NCBI RefSeq assembly: GCF_052119705.1
Contig: NZ_JBGQOP010000026.1
Location: 1 to 45,347, forward strand
Direction: 5' to 3'
Source of the DNA: Oceanimonas sp052119705
GTDB taxonomy: Bacteria > Pseudomonadota > Gammaproteobacteria > Enterobacterales > Aeromonadaceae
Length of the DNA stretch: 45,347 nt
Positions 1 to 8,313 of the stretch are shown piece by piece (position 1 is the first letter of the stretch; the number at the start of each line of letters is the position of its first letter). A model generated the notes under the pieces. That model did no database searches. It was not told the DNA's origin and saw nothing but the letters and a program-made list of their open reading frames with translations. The position numbers were made by a program, and so were the translations under genes.

Positions 1-29
1 CTAAATTTACGCTTGGTTCGGTATTGCAT
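1..29 (-). CDS. IS3-family transposase orfA, first nine codons (partial)
   Basis: On the minus strand an ATG at 29-27 is preceded by GAGG at 39-36 with 6 nt spacing, and encodes MQYRTKRKF before the window ends. A basic start of this kind is usual for the helix-turn-helix OrfA (InsE-like) protein of IS3 elements, which binds the terminal repeats. The start lies about 48 nt inside the terminal repeat boundary, a normal position for orfA. The assignment rests on the terminal repeat and on the transposase tail seen at the other window edge, because nine codons alone would not identify it. Confidence 0.55.
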
Positions 30-76
30 ACACTTCCTCACTCTGAAGAAGTGTCTACTTATTCGGGGCCATTCCA
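1..76 (-). mobile_element. Left end of an IS3-family insertion sequence (partial, runs off the window)
   Basis: Read on the minus strand from 76, the sequence begins TGGAATGGCCC and continues to GTAGACAC at about 51. This matches the mirror-image end at 45272-45297 in 21 of 26 positions (outer 11 and inner 10 identical), as expected for the two imperfect terminal repeats of one element. The start of an orfA-like reading frame follows 22 nt further in. The orfA side is therefore the end seen here, and the element continues to the left of the window. The exact family group within IS3 is not determinable from this fragment. Confidence 0.75.
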
Positions 77-80
77 TCTT

Positions 81-111
81 CATCAACATTCAAAATTAAC
101 CATTCAACATT
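81..111. repeat. CATTCAA heptamer cluster next to the IS
   Basis: Consecutive 7-nt units CATTCAA (87-93), AATTAAC (94-100), CATTCAA (101-107) and a partial CATT sit just outside the IS end, between it and the nlpI terminator. It has the same period of seven as the other intergenic tandem repeats of this window. Confidence 0.5.
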
Positions 112-152
112 GCGCGCAGCGCTTCCTGATGAATGCAGCTTTAACCCACCAA

Positions 153-187
153 TAAAAAAGCCAAGAGCATTATGCACTTGGCTTTAA
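153..187 (-). terminator. Rho-independent terminator of nlpI
   Basis: An 8-bp stem (158-165 with 177-184, AAGCCAAG/CTTGGCTT) is followed on the minus strand by a run of T residues (159-154). It lies about 40 nt after the nlpI stop. Confidence 0.8.
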
Positions 188-223
188 AATGTTCAGTAAT
201 ACACCTTGGGCTGAGACGTTCGC

Positions 224-1099
224 TTAGCGAGTAGGATTAGCGGCTTCTGCGGCTAAGTCTAATTCCAACAACGAATATCTGTGCTCAACAAAATCATAGA
301 CGTTGGTGGCGATGGCCAGCTTAAAATAGACTTCGGCTTGCTGTTGGTCGCCGTTATGTTGCGCTCGCTTGGCAAGATAAAAGTAGGTTTCGCATAAGCG
401 CTCCGCCAACTCTTGATTATCCGCGCTTTCCTCGCTGATACGATTGAGTAACTGCTCTTCATCCACAGTGCCCAAATAGACATTCACTATGTCCCACGAC
501 CAATCATAGTTACCGTATTGTACTTGGTACGATTGCAAAGACTTAAGCGCAGACTTAGCGTCTATTTTTTGCAATGCCAGGTACCAGAGCAAGACGCGAT
601 ACGGATCGGTCGGCTCTTCATCGAGAAACACCTTCAAATCCACTGCCGCTAATTCTGGTCGGCCACCGTAATAAAGAGCTATGCCGCGGTTTAGGTTGGC
701 ATAGGTATAATCGGGTGCCAGCTCCAGCGCTGAGTCAAAAGACTCATAGGCTTCGTCAAACTCCTGATTTTGCGTTAAATAAACACCATTGAGATTATAG
801 GCATCGGCAAAGTCAGGTCGCTCACGAAGCGCGCGATTGAAGTCGAGACGCGCCATGGCGCGCAAACCTACACGATCGAAGATGACACCGCGCTGAAAAA
901 ATAATTCAGCACGCTGCTGTGGCGTTAAGCCTGGCGAATTTAACATTTGCCCCAAACGGGCAATTCCCAGCTCACTTTCGTATGAGACCTGCATTGGTAT
1001 GGGCAGCACCAAGGTCGATTTAACGACTTGTGGCGCGCTGCAACCCAGCAATAAGCAGCTAAACAACACTAAAGGGCCGAGCATTAATCTATGGTTCAA
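224..1099 (-). CDS. nlpI: NlpI, outer-membrane TPR lipoprotein, adaptor of peptidoglycan hydrolases
   Basis: The protein has 291 aa, close to the E. coli NlpI length of 294. A lipoprotein signal ends in LLLGC, so Cys20 is the predicted lipidated residue. Tetratricopeptide repeats follow from about residue 60 to 140 (for example FADAYNLNGVYLTQNQEFDEA and the next repeat), with helical repeats to the C terminus. In E. coli NlpI brings the Prc protease to the endopeptidase MepS and scaffolds murein hydrolases; the NlpC/P60 lipoprotein at 16436-16969 is a possible client, which is inference. It is transcribed away from secF, with the secF terminator between them, and ends in its own terminator. 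The IS at the left edge sits where deaD lies in E. coli. Confidence 0.93.
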   Translation of the reverse strand: MNHRLMLGPLVLFSCLLLGCSAPQVVKSTLVLPIPMQVSYESELGIARLGQMLNSPGLTPQQRAELFFQRGVIFDRVGLRAMARLDFNRALRERPDFADAYNLNGVYLTQNQEFDEAYESFDSALELAPDYTYANLNRGIALYYGGRPELAAVDLKVFLDEEPTDPYRVLLWYLALQKIDAKSALKSLQSYQVQYGNYDWSWDIVNVYLGTVDEEQLLNRISEESADNQELAERLCETYFYLAKRAQHNGDQQQAEVYFKLAIATNVYDFVEHRYSLLELDLAAEAANPTR

Positions 1100-1183
1100 G
1101 ACGGCTCCGAACTTGTCTCATTATGAACTCATGTTATGCAGCTAACAGACGTTTGTCATGTAGCAAATGCATTTCACAATAAA

Positions 1184-1203
1184 AAGGGCCCGAATGGGCC
1201 CTT
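1184..1203 (-). terminator. Rho-independent terminator of the queA-secF operon
   Basis: The stem AAGGGCCC/GGGCCCTT (1184-1191 with 1196-1203) has a 4-nt loop and is followed on the minus strand by a short T tract (1185-1181). It sits just after the secF stop. Confidence 0.8.
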
Positions 1204-1214
1204 CAGTAAAACGC

Positions 1215-2159
1215 TTATGGCAGCGGATCCTGATCTGCCCCTTCCTTTTCAATCTGAGGGGGAAGCATGTGCTCACGCTTCACACCCAACATCATAGCCC
1301 AAGCACTGGCTATATAGATAGAAGAGTAAGTGCCAAAACCTATACCTAACAGCAAAGCGGTCGCAAAACCGTGAATTAGCACGCCACCTTTAAGGAACAA
1401 GGCCACGACGACTACCAAAGTGGTGGCAGAGGTGATCAAGGTTCGGCTCAGGGTATCGGTAATGGCTTCGTTAAATATCTGTACTGTACTGACCTCACGC
1501 ACCCGGCGAAAGCTTTCGCGCACTCGGTCAAACACCACAATAGTATCGTTTAACGAATACCCGATCACCGTCAGCAAGGCCGCCACTATGGTCAAGTCGA
1601 CTTCAATTTGAAACCACGAGAACACGCCGAGTGTAATAATCACATCGTGGGCCAGTGACACTACGGCACCCGAGGCTAAACGCCACTCAAAACGCAGCCC
1701 CACGTAAACCATGATGCACAGTAAGGCGGCCAAGATGGCTAAGCCACCCTGCTCCGCCAACTCTTTACCAATGGCCGGACCCACAAACTCAAGACGCTTC
1801 ATGTCGGCAGGGTTATTGGCTTGTTGTACCGCTGCCAATACACCATCGCCTTGCTGCTGTACATCGCTGTCCGTTTGCGGCGCTAAGCGAATTAACACAT
1901 CGCGGCTAGTACCAAAATTTTGTACCGTAGCGCCAACCAAACCTGCTTGCTCTAACTGCTGGCGCACCTCATCCAACTCTACCGACTGCGCAAATTCAAC
2001 TTCAACAACAGTACCGCCGGTGAAATCTAAGCCCCAGTTCAGCCCTTTGGTAAACAAAGAAACAAAACACAATATGATCAATACCAAGGAAAAGACAGAA
2101 GCCGCCTTGGAATGGCTCATAAACTTAATGGGCTCGCGGGTTTTGAGGATCTCAAACAT
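1215..2159 (-). CDS. secF: Protein translocase subunit SecF
   Basis: The protein has 314 aa with the SecF signature LNWGLDFTGGTVVEVEF after the first membrane segment (about residues 43-59), a periplasmic domain, and five further membrane segments including GYSLNDTIVVFDRVRE, a conserved SecD/SecF RND-type segment. SecDF uses the proton gradient to pull preproteins out of SecYEG. The ATG has GAGGA 8-9 nt upstream. It begins 12 nt after the secD stop and ends in a terminator, so it closes the operon. The cytoplasmic tail (KREHMLPPQIEKEGADQDPLP) is not otherwise informative. Confidence 0.97.
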   Translation of the reverse strand: MFEILKTREPIKFMSHSKAASVFSLVLIILCFVSLFTKGLNWGLDFTGGTVVEVEFAQSVELDEVRQQLEQAGLVGATVQNFGTSRDVLIRLAPQTDSDVQQQGDGVLAAVQQANNPADMKRLEFVGPAIGKELAEQGGLAILAALLCIMVYVGLRFEWRLASGAVVSLAHDVIITLGVFSWFQIEVDLTIVAALLTVIGYSLNDTIVVFDRVRESFRRVREVSTVQIFNEAITDTLSRTLITSATTLVVVVALFLKGGVLIHGFATALLLGIGFGTYSSIYIASAWAMMLGVKREHMLPPQIEKEGADQDPLP

Positions 2160-2171
2160 ACTGTTACTTCC

Positions 2172-4025
2172 TCATATCGACAATTTGCTGAGACGTTTGC
2201 CGCCCCACAGCAAGTTAACTATGGCTCGGGTGCCCACTATAGCGGTGAACATGGAAGCCAAAATACCTATGATCAATGTAATGGCGAAGCCTTTAATGGG
2301 GCCCGTACCTACCGCAAATAGGATAATAGCGGTGATCAAAGTGGTAATGTTGGAGTCGGCAATGGTGCCCAGTGCCTTGTCGTAGCCCACGTGTATCGCC
2401 TGCTGTATGCCACGGCCATCTCTGATCTCTTCACGAATTCGCTCAAAAATCAGCACGTTAGCATCCACCGACATGCCCATGGTCAACACAATACCGGCAA
2501 TACCGGGCAGCGTCATGGTGGCGCCTGGCACCATAGACATAACGCCGATGATAATCACCAAGTTAGCCAACAAGGCCACGTTAGCCACCAGACCAAATTT
2601 ACGATAGTAGATGCCCATAAACACCACCACCGCCAGCATACCGAACAGCATCGCCATAATACCGTTTTCGATATTTTGCTTACCCAGGCTTGGGCCTATG
2701 GTGCGCTCTTCGACAATTTGAATGGGAGCGATCAAGGCACCGGCGCGCAGCAGTAAGGACAGATTTTGCGCTTCCGCCATCGAATCTATGCCGGTAATAC
2801 GAAAACTACGGCCTAAACGCGATTGTATCGTGGCGACGTTAATCACTTCTTGCTGCTTGTAGAGCTGGCTTGAGCCATCCTCATTTTTCTTCTCGCCGGT
2901 TTTATACTCGGTAAATACTGTCGCCATGGAGCGGCCAACATTATCCTTCGTAAAATCCGCCATGCGGCTGCCACCGGGTGCGTCCAAGCTAATATTCACT
3001 TGCGGACGGCTAAACTCATCCATACTCGCACTGGAGTCGACGATATGCTCACCGGTCAAAATCACCCGCTTTTGCAACACCACGGCGCGGCCATTACGAT
3101 CGCGCAGTAATTCGCTGTTGGCCGGCACTCGACCCGCATCGGCTGCGGCTAAGTCGGCTTGCTCATCGATTAAACGAAACTCCAAGGTGGCGGTGGCGCC
3201 CAAAATTTCTTTAGCGCGCGCCGTATCTTGAATACCGGGCAATTGTACTACGATGCGATCCGCACCTTGGCGCTGTACCAAAGGCTCGGCCACACCCAGC
3301 TCGTTCACTCGGTTACGAATAATGGTGATGTTTTGCTGTAGCGCATATTCTTTTACTTCTTTTAAGCGCTGCTCGCTCATCACAGCAAACAAACCAAAAT
3401 TCTCGCCGCTGTCACGATCAGAGAACACTAAGTCTGGATAGCGGCTACGCAAATAACTTAAGCCTTGATCTCGCGTCTCGGCATCACGAAACACCACTAA
3501 GGTGCCGTCGTCTTTGCTTAATACGCCAGAATAGCGCAAGCGCTGCTCCCGCAAGTCGGTACGGAAGTCTTGAATTCGTTGTTCTTGGACGCGATTAAGT
3601 GCCTCATCCATGTCCACTTCCATCAGAAAGTGCACACCACCGCGTAAGTCCAAACCTAATTTAAGCGGGCCAGCACCTATGGCTTGTAACCAATGGGGCG
3701 TGGCGGGCGCTAGATTTAGGGCCGTGATGTATTTATCACCCAACAGCTCGGCAGCTAACTCTTTGCCTTTTAACTGATCGTCGGTATCGCGAAAACGCAC
3801 CAACAATTGATTGTCTTCCAATACTGCACTTTTGATCTCTATGCCCGCCTCTGTTAAGCGCTGTTGCGTCTTAACCAGTATGTCACTCGTGACTTCAGTA
3901 CCGCGGGTGCCAGATACTTGTAATGCGGGGTCTTCGCCAAATAAATTCGGTGCTGCATATAGAAAACTAATGGCGACCACGAAGATCACCATCAAGTATT
4001 TCCACAGCGGATATCGGTTTAACAC
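2172..4025 (-). CDS. secD: Protein translocase subunit SecD
   Basis: The protein has 617 aa (E. coli 615). It starts MLNRYPLWKYL, has a first membrane segment, then KLGLDLRGGVHFLMEVD, the SecD signature, near residues 117-133. A large periplasmic P1 domain follows, then five C-terminal membrane segments with GMSVDANVLIFERIREE. The start codon is GTG (4025-4023) with AGGAG 6 nt upstream, as in enterobacteria. It lies between yajC (20 nt gap) and secF (12 nt gap) in the standard order. It works with SecF and YajC in late steps of protein export. Confidence 0.97.
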   Translation of the reverse strand: MLNRYPLWKYLMVIFVVAISFLYAAPNLFGEDPALQVSGTRGTEVTSDILVKTQQRLTEAGIEIKSAVLEDNQLLVRFRDTDDQLKGKELAAELLGDKYITALNLAPATPHWLQAIGAGPLKLGLDLRGGVHFLMEVDMDEALNRVQEQRIQDFRTDLREQRLRYSGVLSKDDGTLVVFRDAETRDQGLSYLRSRYPDLVFSDRDSGENFGLFAVMSEQRLKEVKEYALQQNITIIRNRVNELGVAEPLVQRQGADRIVVQLPGIQDTARAKEILGATATLEFRLIDEQADLAAADAGRVPANSELLRDRNGRAVVLQKRVILTGEHIVDSSASMDEFSRPQVNISLDAPGGSRMADFTKDNVGRSMATVFTEYKTGEKKNEDGSSQLYKQQEVINVATIQSRLGRSFRITGIDSMAEAQNLSLLLRAGALIAPIQIVEERTIGPSLGKQNIENGIMAMLFGMLAVVVFMGIYYRKFGLVANVALLANLVIIIGVMSMVPGATMTLPGIAGIVLTMGMSVDANVLIFERIREEIRDGRGIQQAIHVGYDKALGTIADSNITTLITAIILFAVGTGPIKGFAITLIIGILASMFTAIVGTRAIVNLLWGGKRLSKLSI

Positions 4026-4045
4026 GCTGTGCTCCTTTAAAGGCT

Positions 4046-4375
4046 TTACAGAGACTGAATAGAACCTTTAGGCAGGACGGCAGTAATAAAGTCCTTCTTA
4101 ATGGTTACTTGGCTTTGCTCGCTCAAACTCAGCAACACATAATCGCTGTCGGCGGTAATTTTAGCGATTTTACCTACCAAGCCACCGTTGGTCAGCACTT
4201 CATCGCCTTTGCTCAAGGACGACATCAAGCTCTTGTGCTCTTTAACGCGCTTAGACTGAGGGCGGAAAATCATAAAGTAAAAAATCAAACCAAATACGGC
4301 CAACATGATGATCATGCTCATGCCACCATCGGCACCAGCACCACCTTGAGCGTAAGCGTTAGAGATAAAGTTCAT
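4046..4375 (-). CDS. yajC: YajC, small SecDF-associated membrane protein
   Basis: The protein has 109 aa with one membrane segment (MSMIIMLAVFGLIFYFMIFRPQ) followed by the conserved cytoplasmic stretch RVKEHKSLMSSLSKGDEVLTNGG. YajC forms a complex with SecD and SecF. I place the start at the ATG at 4375 (MNFISNAYAQ), because GAGGA lies 9 nt upstream and this matches the E. coli N terminus. The in-frame ATG at 4384 directly abuts the GAGGA sequence and would leave no spacing. It is followed by secD after 20 nt. Confidence 0.95.
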   Translation of the reverse strand: MNFISNAYAQGGAGADGGMSMIIMLAVFGLIFYFMIFRPQSKRVKEHKSLMSSLSKGDEVLTNGGLVGKIAKITADSDYVLLSLSEQSQVTIKKDFITAVLPKGSIQSL

Positions 4376-4477
4376 TAGTTCCATTCCTCATTGATAATTA
4401 AACGAAAAAACAATTAAAAGATAAACATCATTAAGCGATAAATCCCTAGCAGCCAGGGCTAAGTCCTGTTCGTAACT

Positions 4478-4504
4478 GACAAAAAAAGCCGGCAAATAAA
4501 GCCG
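4478..4504 (-). terminator. Weak terminator-like hairpin between tgt and yajC
   Basis: On the minus strand right after the tgt stop, CGGC-TTTATTT-GCCG is followed by GC and seven T residues. The stem is only about 4 bp, so partial attenuation of the downstream yajC-secDF genes is more plausible than full termination. Confidence 0.35.
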
Positions 4505-5650
4505 TTATTGCTCGTTTTCTAGCGCAGCTTGGCCCACAGGCGGAACGGCAAGTCCCCGACGCGCGTAGAAGTCTGCCACAAAGTCGTCTAATTTACCCTG
4601 CTCTATGGCGCCACGTAAACCTTCCATTACTCTTTGGTAGTAACGCAGGTTATGGATGGTGTTTAAACGCGAGCCTAAAATCTCATTACATTTGTCTAAA
4701 TGATGCAAATAAGAGCGCGAGTAATTCTTACAGGTATAGCAATCGCACTCGGCGTCGAGTGGGCCTGTATCAACCTTATACTTGGCGTTACGAATTTTAA
4801 CGATACCGTCTGTGGTAAATAAATGACCGTTACGGGCATTACGGGTTGGCATCACACAGTCGAACATATCTATGCCGCGGCGTACGCCTTCCACTAAGTC
4901 TTCCGGCTTGCCCACACCCATTAAGTAGCGGGGTTTATCGGCAGGAATTTTCGGACAAGTATGCTCTAATATTTTATGCATCTCAGCCTTTGGCTCACCC
5001 ACCGCCAAGCCACCTATGGCATAACCGTCAAAGCCGATCTCCAGCAAGCCGGCCAAGGATTCATCGCGCAAGTCCTCGTACATACCGCCTTGCACTATGC
5101 CAAACAAAGAATTCTTATTGCCTTGCTTATCAAAATGATCCCGCGAGCGCTTGGCCCAGCGTAACGACATCTCCATCGACTTTTTCGCTTCTTCCCACGT
5201 TGCAGGGAACGGCGTGCACTCGTCCATGATCATGACCACGTCCGAGCCTAAGTCGTACTGAATTTCCATCGACACTTCGGGAGACAAGAAAATTTTATCG
5301 CCGTTTACCGGGTTGCGAAAAAACACCCCCTCTTCGGTGATGGTGCGAATGTCACCTAGGCTAAATACCTGAAAACCGCCGGAGTCGGTCAAAATTGGAC
5401 CCTGCCAGTTCATAAAGTCATGCAAGTCGCCGTGCAACTTCATCACTTCTTGGCCCGGGCGCACCCAAAGGTGAAAGGTGTTGCCCAGCAAGATTTGCGC
5501 GCCTGTGGCCGTCACTTCTTCTGGGGTCATGCCTTTTACCGTGCCGTAGGTACCGACCGGCATAAAGGCTGGGGTATCAACTGCGCCGCGCTCAAACACC
5601 AAGCGGCCACGACGGGCTAAGCCGTCTGTAGTGTGCAACTCAAATTTCAT
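4505..5650 (-). CDS. tgt: Queuine tRNA-ribosyltransferase (Tgt)
   Basis: The protein has 381 aa (E. coli 375). It exchanges the guanine at the wobble position of GUN anticodons for preQ1 in queuosine synthesis. Visible signatures are LTDSGGFQVF with the catalytic Asp at about 89, the GGLAVGEPK loop, DMFDCVMPTRNARNG carrying the second catalytic Asp at about 264, and the zinc site CDCYTCKNYSRSYLHHL. The ATG has GAGG about 9 nt upstream. It lies between queA and yajC. The 116-nt gap to queA holds a heptamer-repeat hairpin, which is unusual inside this operon. Confidence 0.97.
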   Translation of the reverse strand: MKFELHTTDGLARRGRLVFERGAVDTPAFMPVGTYGTVKGMTPEEVTATGAQILLGNTFHLWVRPGQEVMKLHGDLHDFMNWQGPILTDSGGFQVFSLGDIRTITEEGVFFRNPVNGDKIFLSPEVSMEIQYDLGSDVVMIMDECTPFPATWEEAKKSMEMSLRWAKRSRDHFDKQGNKNSLFGIVQGGMYEDLRDESLAGLLEIGFDGYAIGGLAVGEPKAEMHKILEHTCPKIPADKPRYLMGVGKPEDLVEGVRRGIDMFDCVMPTRNARNGHLFTTDGIVKIRNAKYKVDTGPLDAECDCYTCKNYSRSYLHHLDKCNEILGSRLNTIHNLRYYQRVMEGLRGAIEQGKLDDFVADFYARRGLAVPPVGQAALENEQ

Positions 5651-5699
5651 GGTATTACCTCGTTACAATCAGAGAAACAGTCTGATCTTGTTTTTAACG

Positions 5700-5777
5700 G
5701 TGAGGGGGGAAAAGTGAGGAGTGAGGTGTAACACAGCGTCACGCCTCACCCCTTACAATTTACATCTCACGCCTCAC
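5700..5777. repeat. Two-armed GTRARRN heptamer element between queA and tgt
   Basis: On the plus strand, five consecutive heptamers run from 5700 to 5734: GTGAGGG, GGGAAAA, GTGAGGA, GTGAGGT, GTAACAC. After one base, six heptamers run on the minus strand from 5777 back to 5736: GTGAGGC, GTGAGAT, GTAAATT, GTAAGGG, GTGAGGC, GTGACGC. The arms are imperfectly complementary and could form one long hairpin. The queA stop codon (5769-5767) lies inside the second heptamer of the right arm, so QueA ends in repeat-encoded residues REA. Confidence 0.85.
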
Positions 5778-6813
5778 GCTTGGTCAGCAGCATGGCATCG
5801 CCATAACTGAAGAACCGATAACGCTGCTCTATGGCTTGGCGATAGGCTTCTTTAATGTGCTCATAACCGGCAAAGGCGCTGACTAACATCATCAAGGTAG
5901 ACTCGGGCAGGTGGAAGTTGGTAACCATCATGTCCACCAGCTGAAAGTCATAACCTGGATAGATAAAAATATCCGTGTCACCATAAAAAGGGGCCAACGG
6001 CTGTCCTTTGGCGAGGCTGGCTTGGGCCGCACTTTCCAAGGAGCGCACCGAAGTGGTACCCACGGCAATAATGCGGCCACCGCCTGCGCGAGTAGCATTT
6101 ATCTTAGCCACAACCTCGGCCGGTACTTCTATGTATTCGGCGTGCATCTTATGATCTAGCACTTGCTCAACGCGCACCGGCTGAAAGGTGCCGGCCCCCA
6201 CATGCAAGGTGACAAAAGCTAAATCGGCACCCTTGGCAACTATGGCATCCAACAGCGCTTGATCGAAATGCAGACCGGCCGTGGGGGCTGCCACCGCGCC
6301 TGGCTTCTCGTTATACACGGTTTGATAACGCTCTTTATCGGCGTCCGTATCGGGTCTGTCGATATAAGGCGGCAGTGGCATATGGCCCACGGCTTCAAGA
6401 ATTTCCAGCACGGTGCGCGAGTCATTAAATTCAATTTCAAATAATGCATCGTGGCGCGCCAGCATAGTCGCTTGCACATTGGGCTCTAAAATCAGCGCAG
6501 TACCGGGTTTCGGTGACTTGGATGCGCGTACGTGAGCGAGCACTCGCTTATCGTCGAGCACCCGCTCCACCAAGATTTCAAGCTTGCCGCCACTGGCCTT
6601 GTGGCCATAAAGGCGTGCTGGGATCACGCGGGTGTTATTAAACACCAACAAGTCACCGGCATTAATCTGCCCCAACAGTTGTTGAAAATGACCATGAGTA
6701 ATAGCGCCGCTATTGCCATCTACTTGTAGCAGGCGACTCGCAGTGCGCTCGCTCATCGGGTGGCGGGCTATTAAATCATCAGGGAGTTCGAAGGAAAAAT
6801 CGCGGACCAGCAT
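5767..6813 (-). CDS. queA: S-adenosylmethionine:tRNA ribosyltransferase-isomerase (QueA)
   Basis: The protein has 348 aa (E. coli 356). It makes epoxyqueuosine from preQ1 in tRNA by transferring the ribosyl group of SAM. Conserved blocks are LVFNNTRVIPARL, GHMPLPPYIDRPD, KPGAVAAPTAGLHFD, FVTLHVGAGTFQPV, TTSVRSLES and TNFHLPESTLMMLVSAFAG. I chose the ATG at 6813 (MLVRDFSFELPDDL), which has AGAGG about 8 nt upstream and fits the family start. An upstream in-frame start would add 19 atypical residues. It is first in the queA-tgt-yajC-secD-secF order. The last residues (KREA) come from the heptamer repeat. Confidence 0.96.
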   Translation of the reverse strand: MLVRDFSFELPDDLIARHPMSERTASRLLQVDGNSGAITHGHFQQLLGQINAGDLLVFNNTRVIPARLYGHKASGGKLEILVERVLDDKRVLAHVRASKSPKPGTALILEPNVQATMLARHDALFEIEFNDSRTVLEILEAVGHMPLPPYIDRPDTDADKERYQTVYNEKPGAVAAPTAGLHFDQALLDAIVAKGADLAFVTLHVGAGTFQPVRVEQVLDHKMHAEYIEVPAEVVAKINATRAGGGRIIAVGTTSVRSLESAAQASLAKGQPLAPFYGDTDIFIYPGYDFQLVDMMVTNFHLPESTLMMLVSAFAGYEHIKEAYRQAIEQRYRFFSYGDAMLLTKREA

Positions 6814-6938
6814 TACAACACCTCTTGTGTTAACGGGCGCTAGTCTAGTAAGGCACCCCCTTAGGATCAAGGCAATTCGCTATACAGAGCGGATAATGAA
6901 TAATATGAGTAGATAGCCTAGGGTCTGTAGTGAGCACT

Positions 6939-6967
6939 GCCACATTTTATGGAACGCATCTTATAAT
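6939..6967 (+). promoter_or_regulatory. Candidate sigma70 promoter for the CBS-domain gene
   Basis: A perfect TATAAT at 6962-6967 has GCCACA at 6939-6944 with a 17-nt spacer. The -35 box is poor (3 of 6), so the call depends on the -10 box. It lies about 110 nt before the gene. Confidence 0.4.
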
Positions 6968-7076
6968 TTGCTGGGCGCTTCTTGTAAGGTATGGCTTAAG
7001 GTGCGGCTGTTTTAAGGTCAGCCGTGTAACCATTCGGGCTTAGGCCAGATAAATAGTATGAAAGAGGGGAATGCTT

Positions 7077-7571
7077 ATGTCCGCTATCGTTTCTGAAATT
7101 ATGAGCCGCAATATTATTAGCCTACCGCCCTCGGCCACGCTGAGTGAGGCGCGCACCTTAATGCAACGCTACCATATTCGACATCTCCCCATTCTAGAAG
7201 CAGAGCAATTAGTCGGCTTGGTTAGCCAAAGAGATATCTTAGCGGCACAAGAATCTAGCCTAGAAAAAGGTCAAAACGGTCACTTTCTCGAACAACATTA
7301 TGTTTCCAAGATAATGATCAAAGAGGTGGTCACCGTCAGCCCTAGGGCCGGCATTCGTGAAGCCGCTTTGCACTTACAAAAACACAAATACGGCTGCCTA
7401 CCTGTGATCGACAAAGGCAAGGTGGTGGGGATTGTAACCGACAGTGATTTTGTGGCTGTGGCAATTCATTTGCTTGAAGTACTGGATGCCCAACTCGCGG
7501 AGCAACCTTTTGATGAGATGGATCCCGATGAGCTGGACTTAGCCATACCCGACTCAGAGCAAACAGAATAA
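7077..7571 (+). CDS. Tandem CBS-domain protein
   Basis: The protein has 164 aa and is made almost wholly of two CBS modules: residues about 5-60 (IMSRNIISLPPSATLSEAR, HLPILEAEQLVGLVSQRDIL) and about 75-135 (IMIKEVVTVSPRAGIREAA, CLPVIDKGKVVGIVTDSDFV). An acidic tail follows. Paired CBS modules usually bind adenine nucleotides or related ligands and act as sensors. There is no attached catalytic domain, so the partner is unknown. The ATG at 7077 has GAGGGG 7 nt upstream; the ATG at 7071 is too close to it. acpH follows after 7 nt, so they are probably co-transcribed. Confidence 0.88.
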   Translation: MSAIVSEIMSRNIISLPPSATLSEARTLMQRYHIRHLPILEAEQLVGLVSQRDILAAQESSLEKGQNGHFLEQHYVSKIMIKEVVTVSPRAGIREAALHLQKHKYGCLPVIDKGKVVGIVTDSDFVAVAIHLLEVLDAQLAEQPFDEMDPDELDLAIPDSEQTE

Positions 7572-7578
7572 TGGCCAA

Positions 7579-8163
7579 ATGAATTATCTGGCACACCTGC
7601 ATTTAGCACAGCTGAGCCAGACCAGCTTGCCCGGTGCTTTATTAGGCGAGTATGCACGAGGTCACATAGACACTCAATTGAGCACTGAGCTGCAGTTGGG
7701 TATTCGGCTGCATCGTCAAATTGACAGCTATACCGATGCGCATCCGTTACACAGAGGTGCTGTGCAAGCTATGCCCAGCCCCTTTCGCCGTTATGGCGGC
7801 ATTATTATGGACATGATGTTTGATCATTTCTTGGCGCGCTTTTGGCGGCATTATCATGATCAGCCGCTACTGGACTTTATTGACTATGCCCACCGGCAAT
7901 TAATTCCTGACTCACAATGGCCCCCAGCTATGGTGACTTTAGTGGCGCGCATGCAGCAATATCAGCTACTCGCCAGCTATCAAACCCTAGATGGCATCAC
8001 GCTCGCCATCGCCCGCATTGACCTGCGTTTTCGAAGCCCAACGCCACTGCCGCTGTGTGCGCCTTTATTACACGCACAGTATGACAATATGGAGCGCGCC
8101 TTTCTTGGCTTCTATCCCGAGCTAATGGCATTTGTGCTGGAGTGCGTGAGGCGTGAGGCGTGA
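7579..8163 (+). CDS. acpH: Acyl carrier protein phosphodiesterase (AcpH)
   Basis: The protein has 194 aa (E. coli 193). It removes the 4'-phosphopantetheine arm from holo-ACP. It starts MNYLAHLHLA with the family features GALLGEYARG and GIRLHRQIDSYTDAHP; the His and Asp residues there fit the HD-like metal site. In E. coli acpH (yajB) is also divergent from queA, so the neighbourhood is conserved apart from the inserted CBS gene. Its last codons (CVRREA, stop at 8161-8163) are written in the GTGAGGC heptamer tract. A phosphopantetheinyl transferase with the opposite activity lies at 17086-17844. Confidence 0.93.
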   Translation: MNYLAHLHLAQLSQTSLPGALLGEYARGHIDTQLSTELQLGIRLHRQIDSYTDAHPLHRGAVQAMPSPFRRYGGIIMDMMFDHFLARFWRHYHDQPLLDFIDYAHRQLIPDSQWPPAMVTLVARMQQYQLLASYQTLDGITLAIARIDLRFRSPTPLPLCAPLLHAQYDNMERAFLGFYPELMAFVLECVRREA

Positions 8164-8177
8164 GGCGTGAGGCGTGA
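8146..8177 (+). repeat. GTGAGGC heptamer tract over the acpH stop codon
   Basis: Four perfect GTGAGGC units (8146-8173) and a partial GTGA are present. The tract starts inside acpH and supplies its stop codon. No opposing arm is seen; the aceA terminator follows at 8199. Confidence 0.9.
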
Positions 8178-8198
8178 CATGATATCTGCAACAAAAAA

Positions 8199-8220
8199 AT
8201 GGCAGCCAATTGGCTGCCAT
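8199..8220 (-). terminator. Rho-independent terminator of aceA
   Basis: This is a perfect 22-nt palindrome with arms ATGGCAGCCAA/TTGGCTGCCAT. On the minus strand it is followed by seven T residues. On the plus strand no T tract follows, so it serves aceA rather than acpH. It lies about 94 nt downstream of the aceA stop. Confidence 0.75.
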
Positions 8221-8313
8221 AAGGTCAGGGAACACTTACTACTTACACTTGCTTAAGTCACAACTCAAACGCTCGACTCATTGCTACTGCTCTTACTCTT
8301 GCATTTATTCTTA

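Noticed and set aside
1711..2385. Long plus-strand frame of 224 codons
   Set aside because: It is antisense to secD/secF, has no family resemblance, and is a shadow of well-supported genes. Similar antisense frames over aceA, the cyclase and crbS were dropped for the same reason.
6814..7076. preQ1 riboswitch before queA
   Set aside because: No preQ1 aptamer pattern was recognised in the 263-nt leader.
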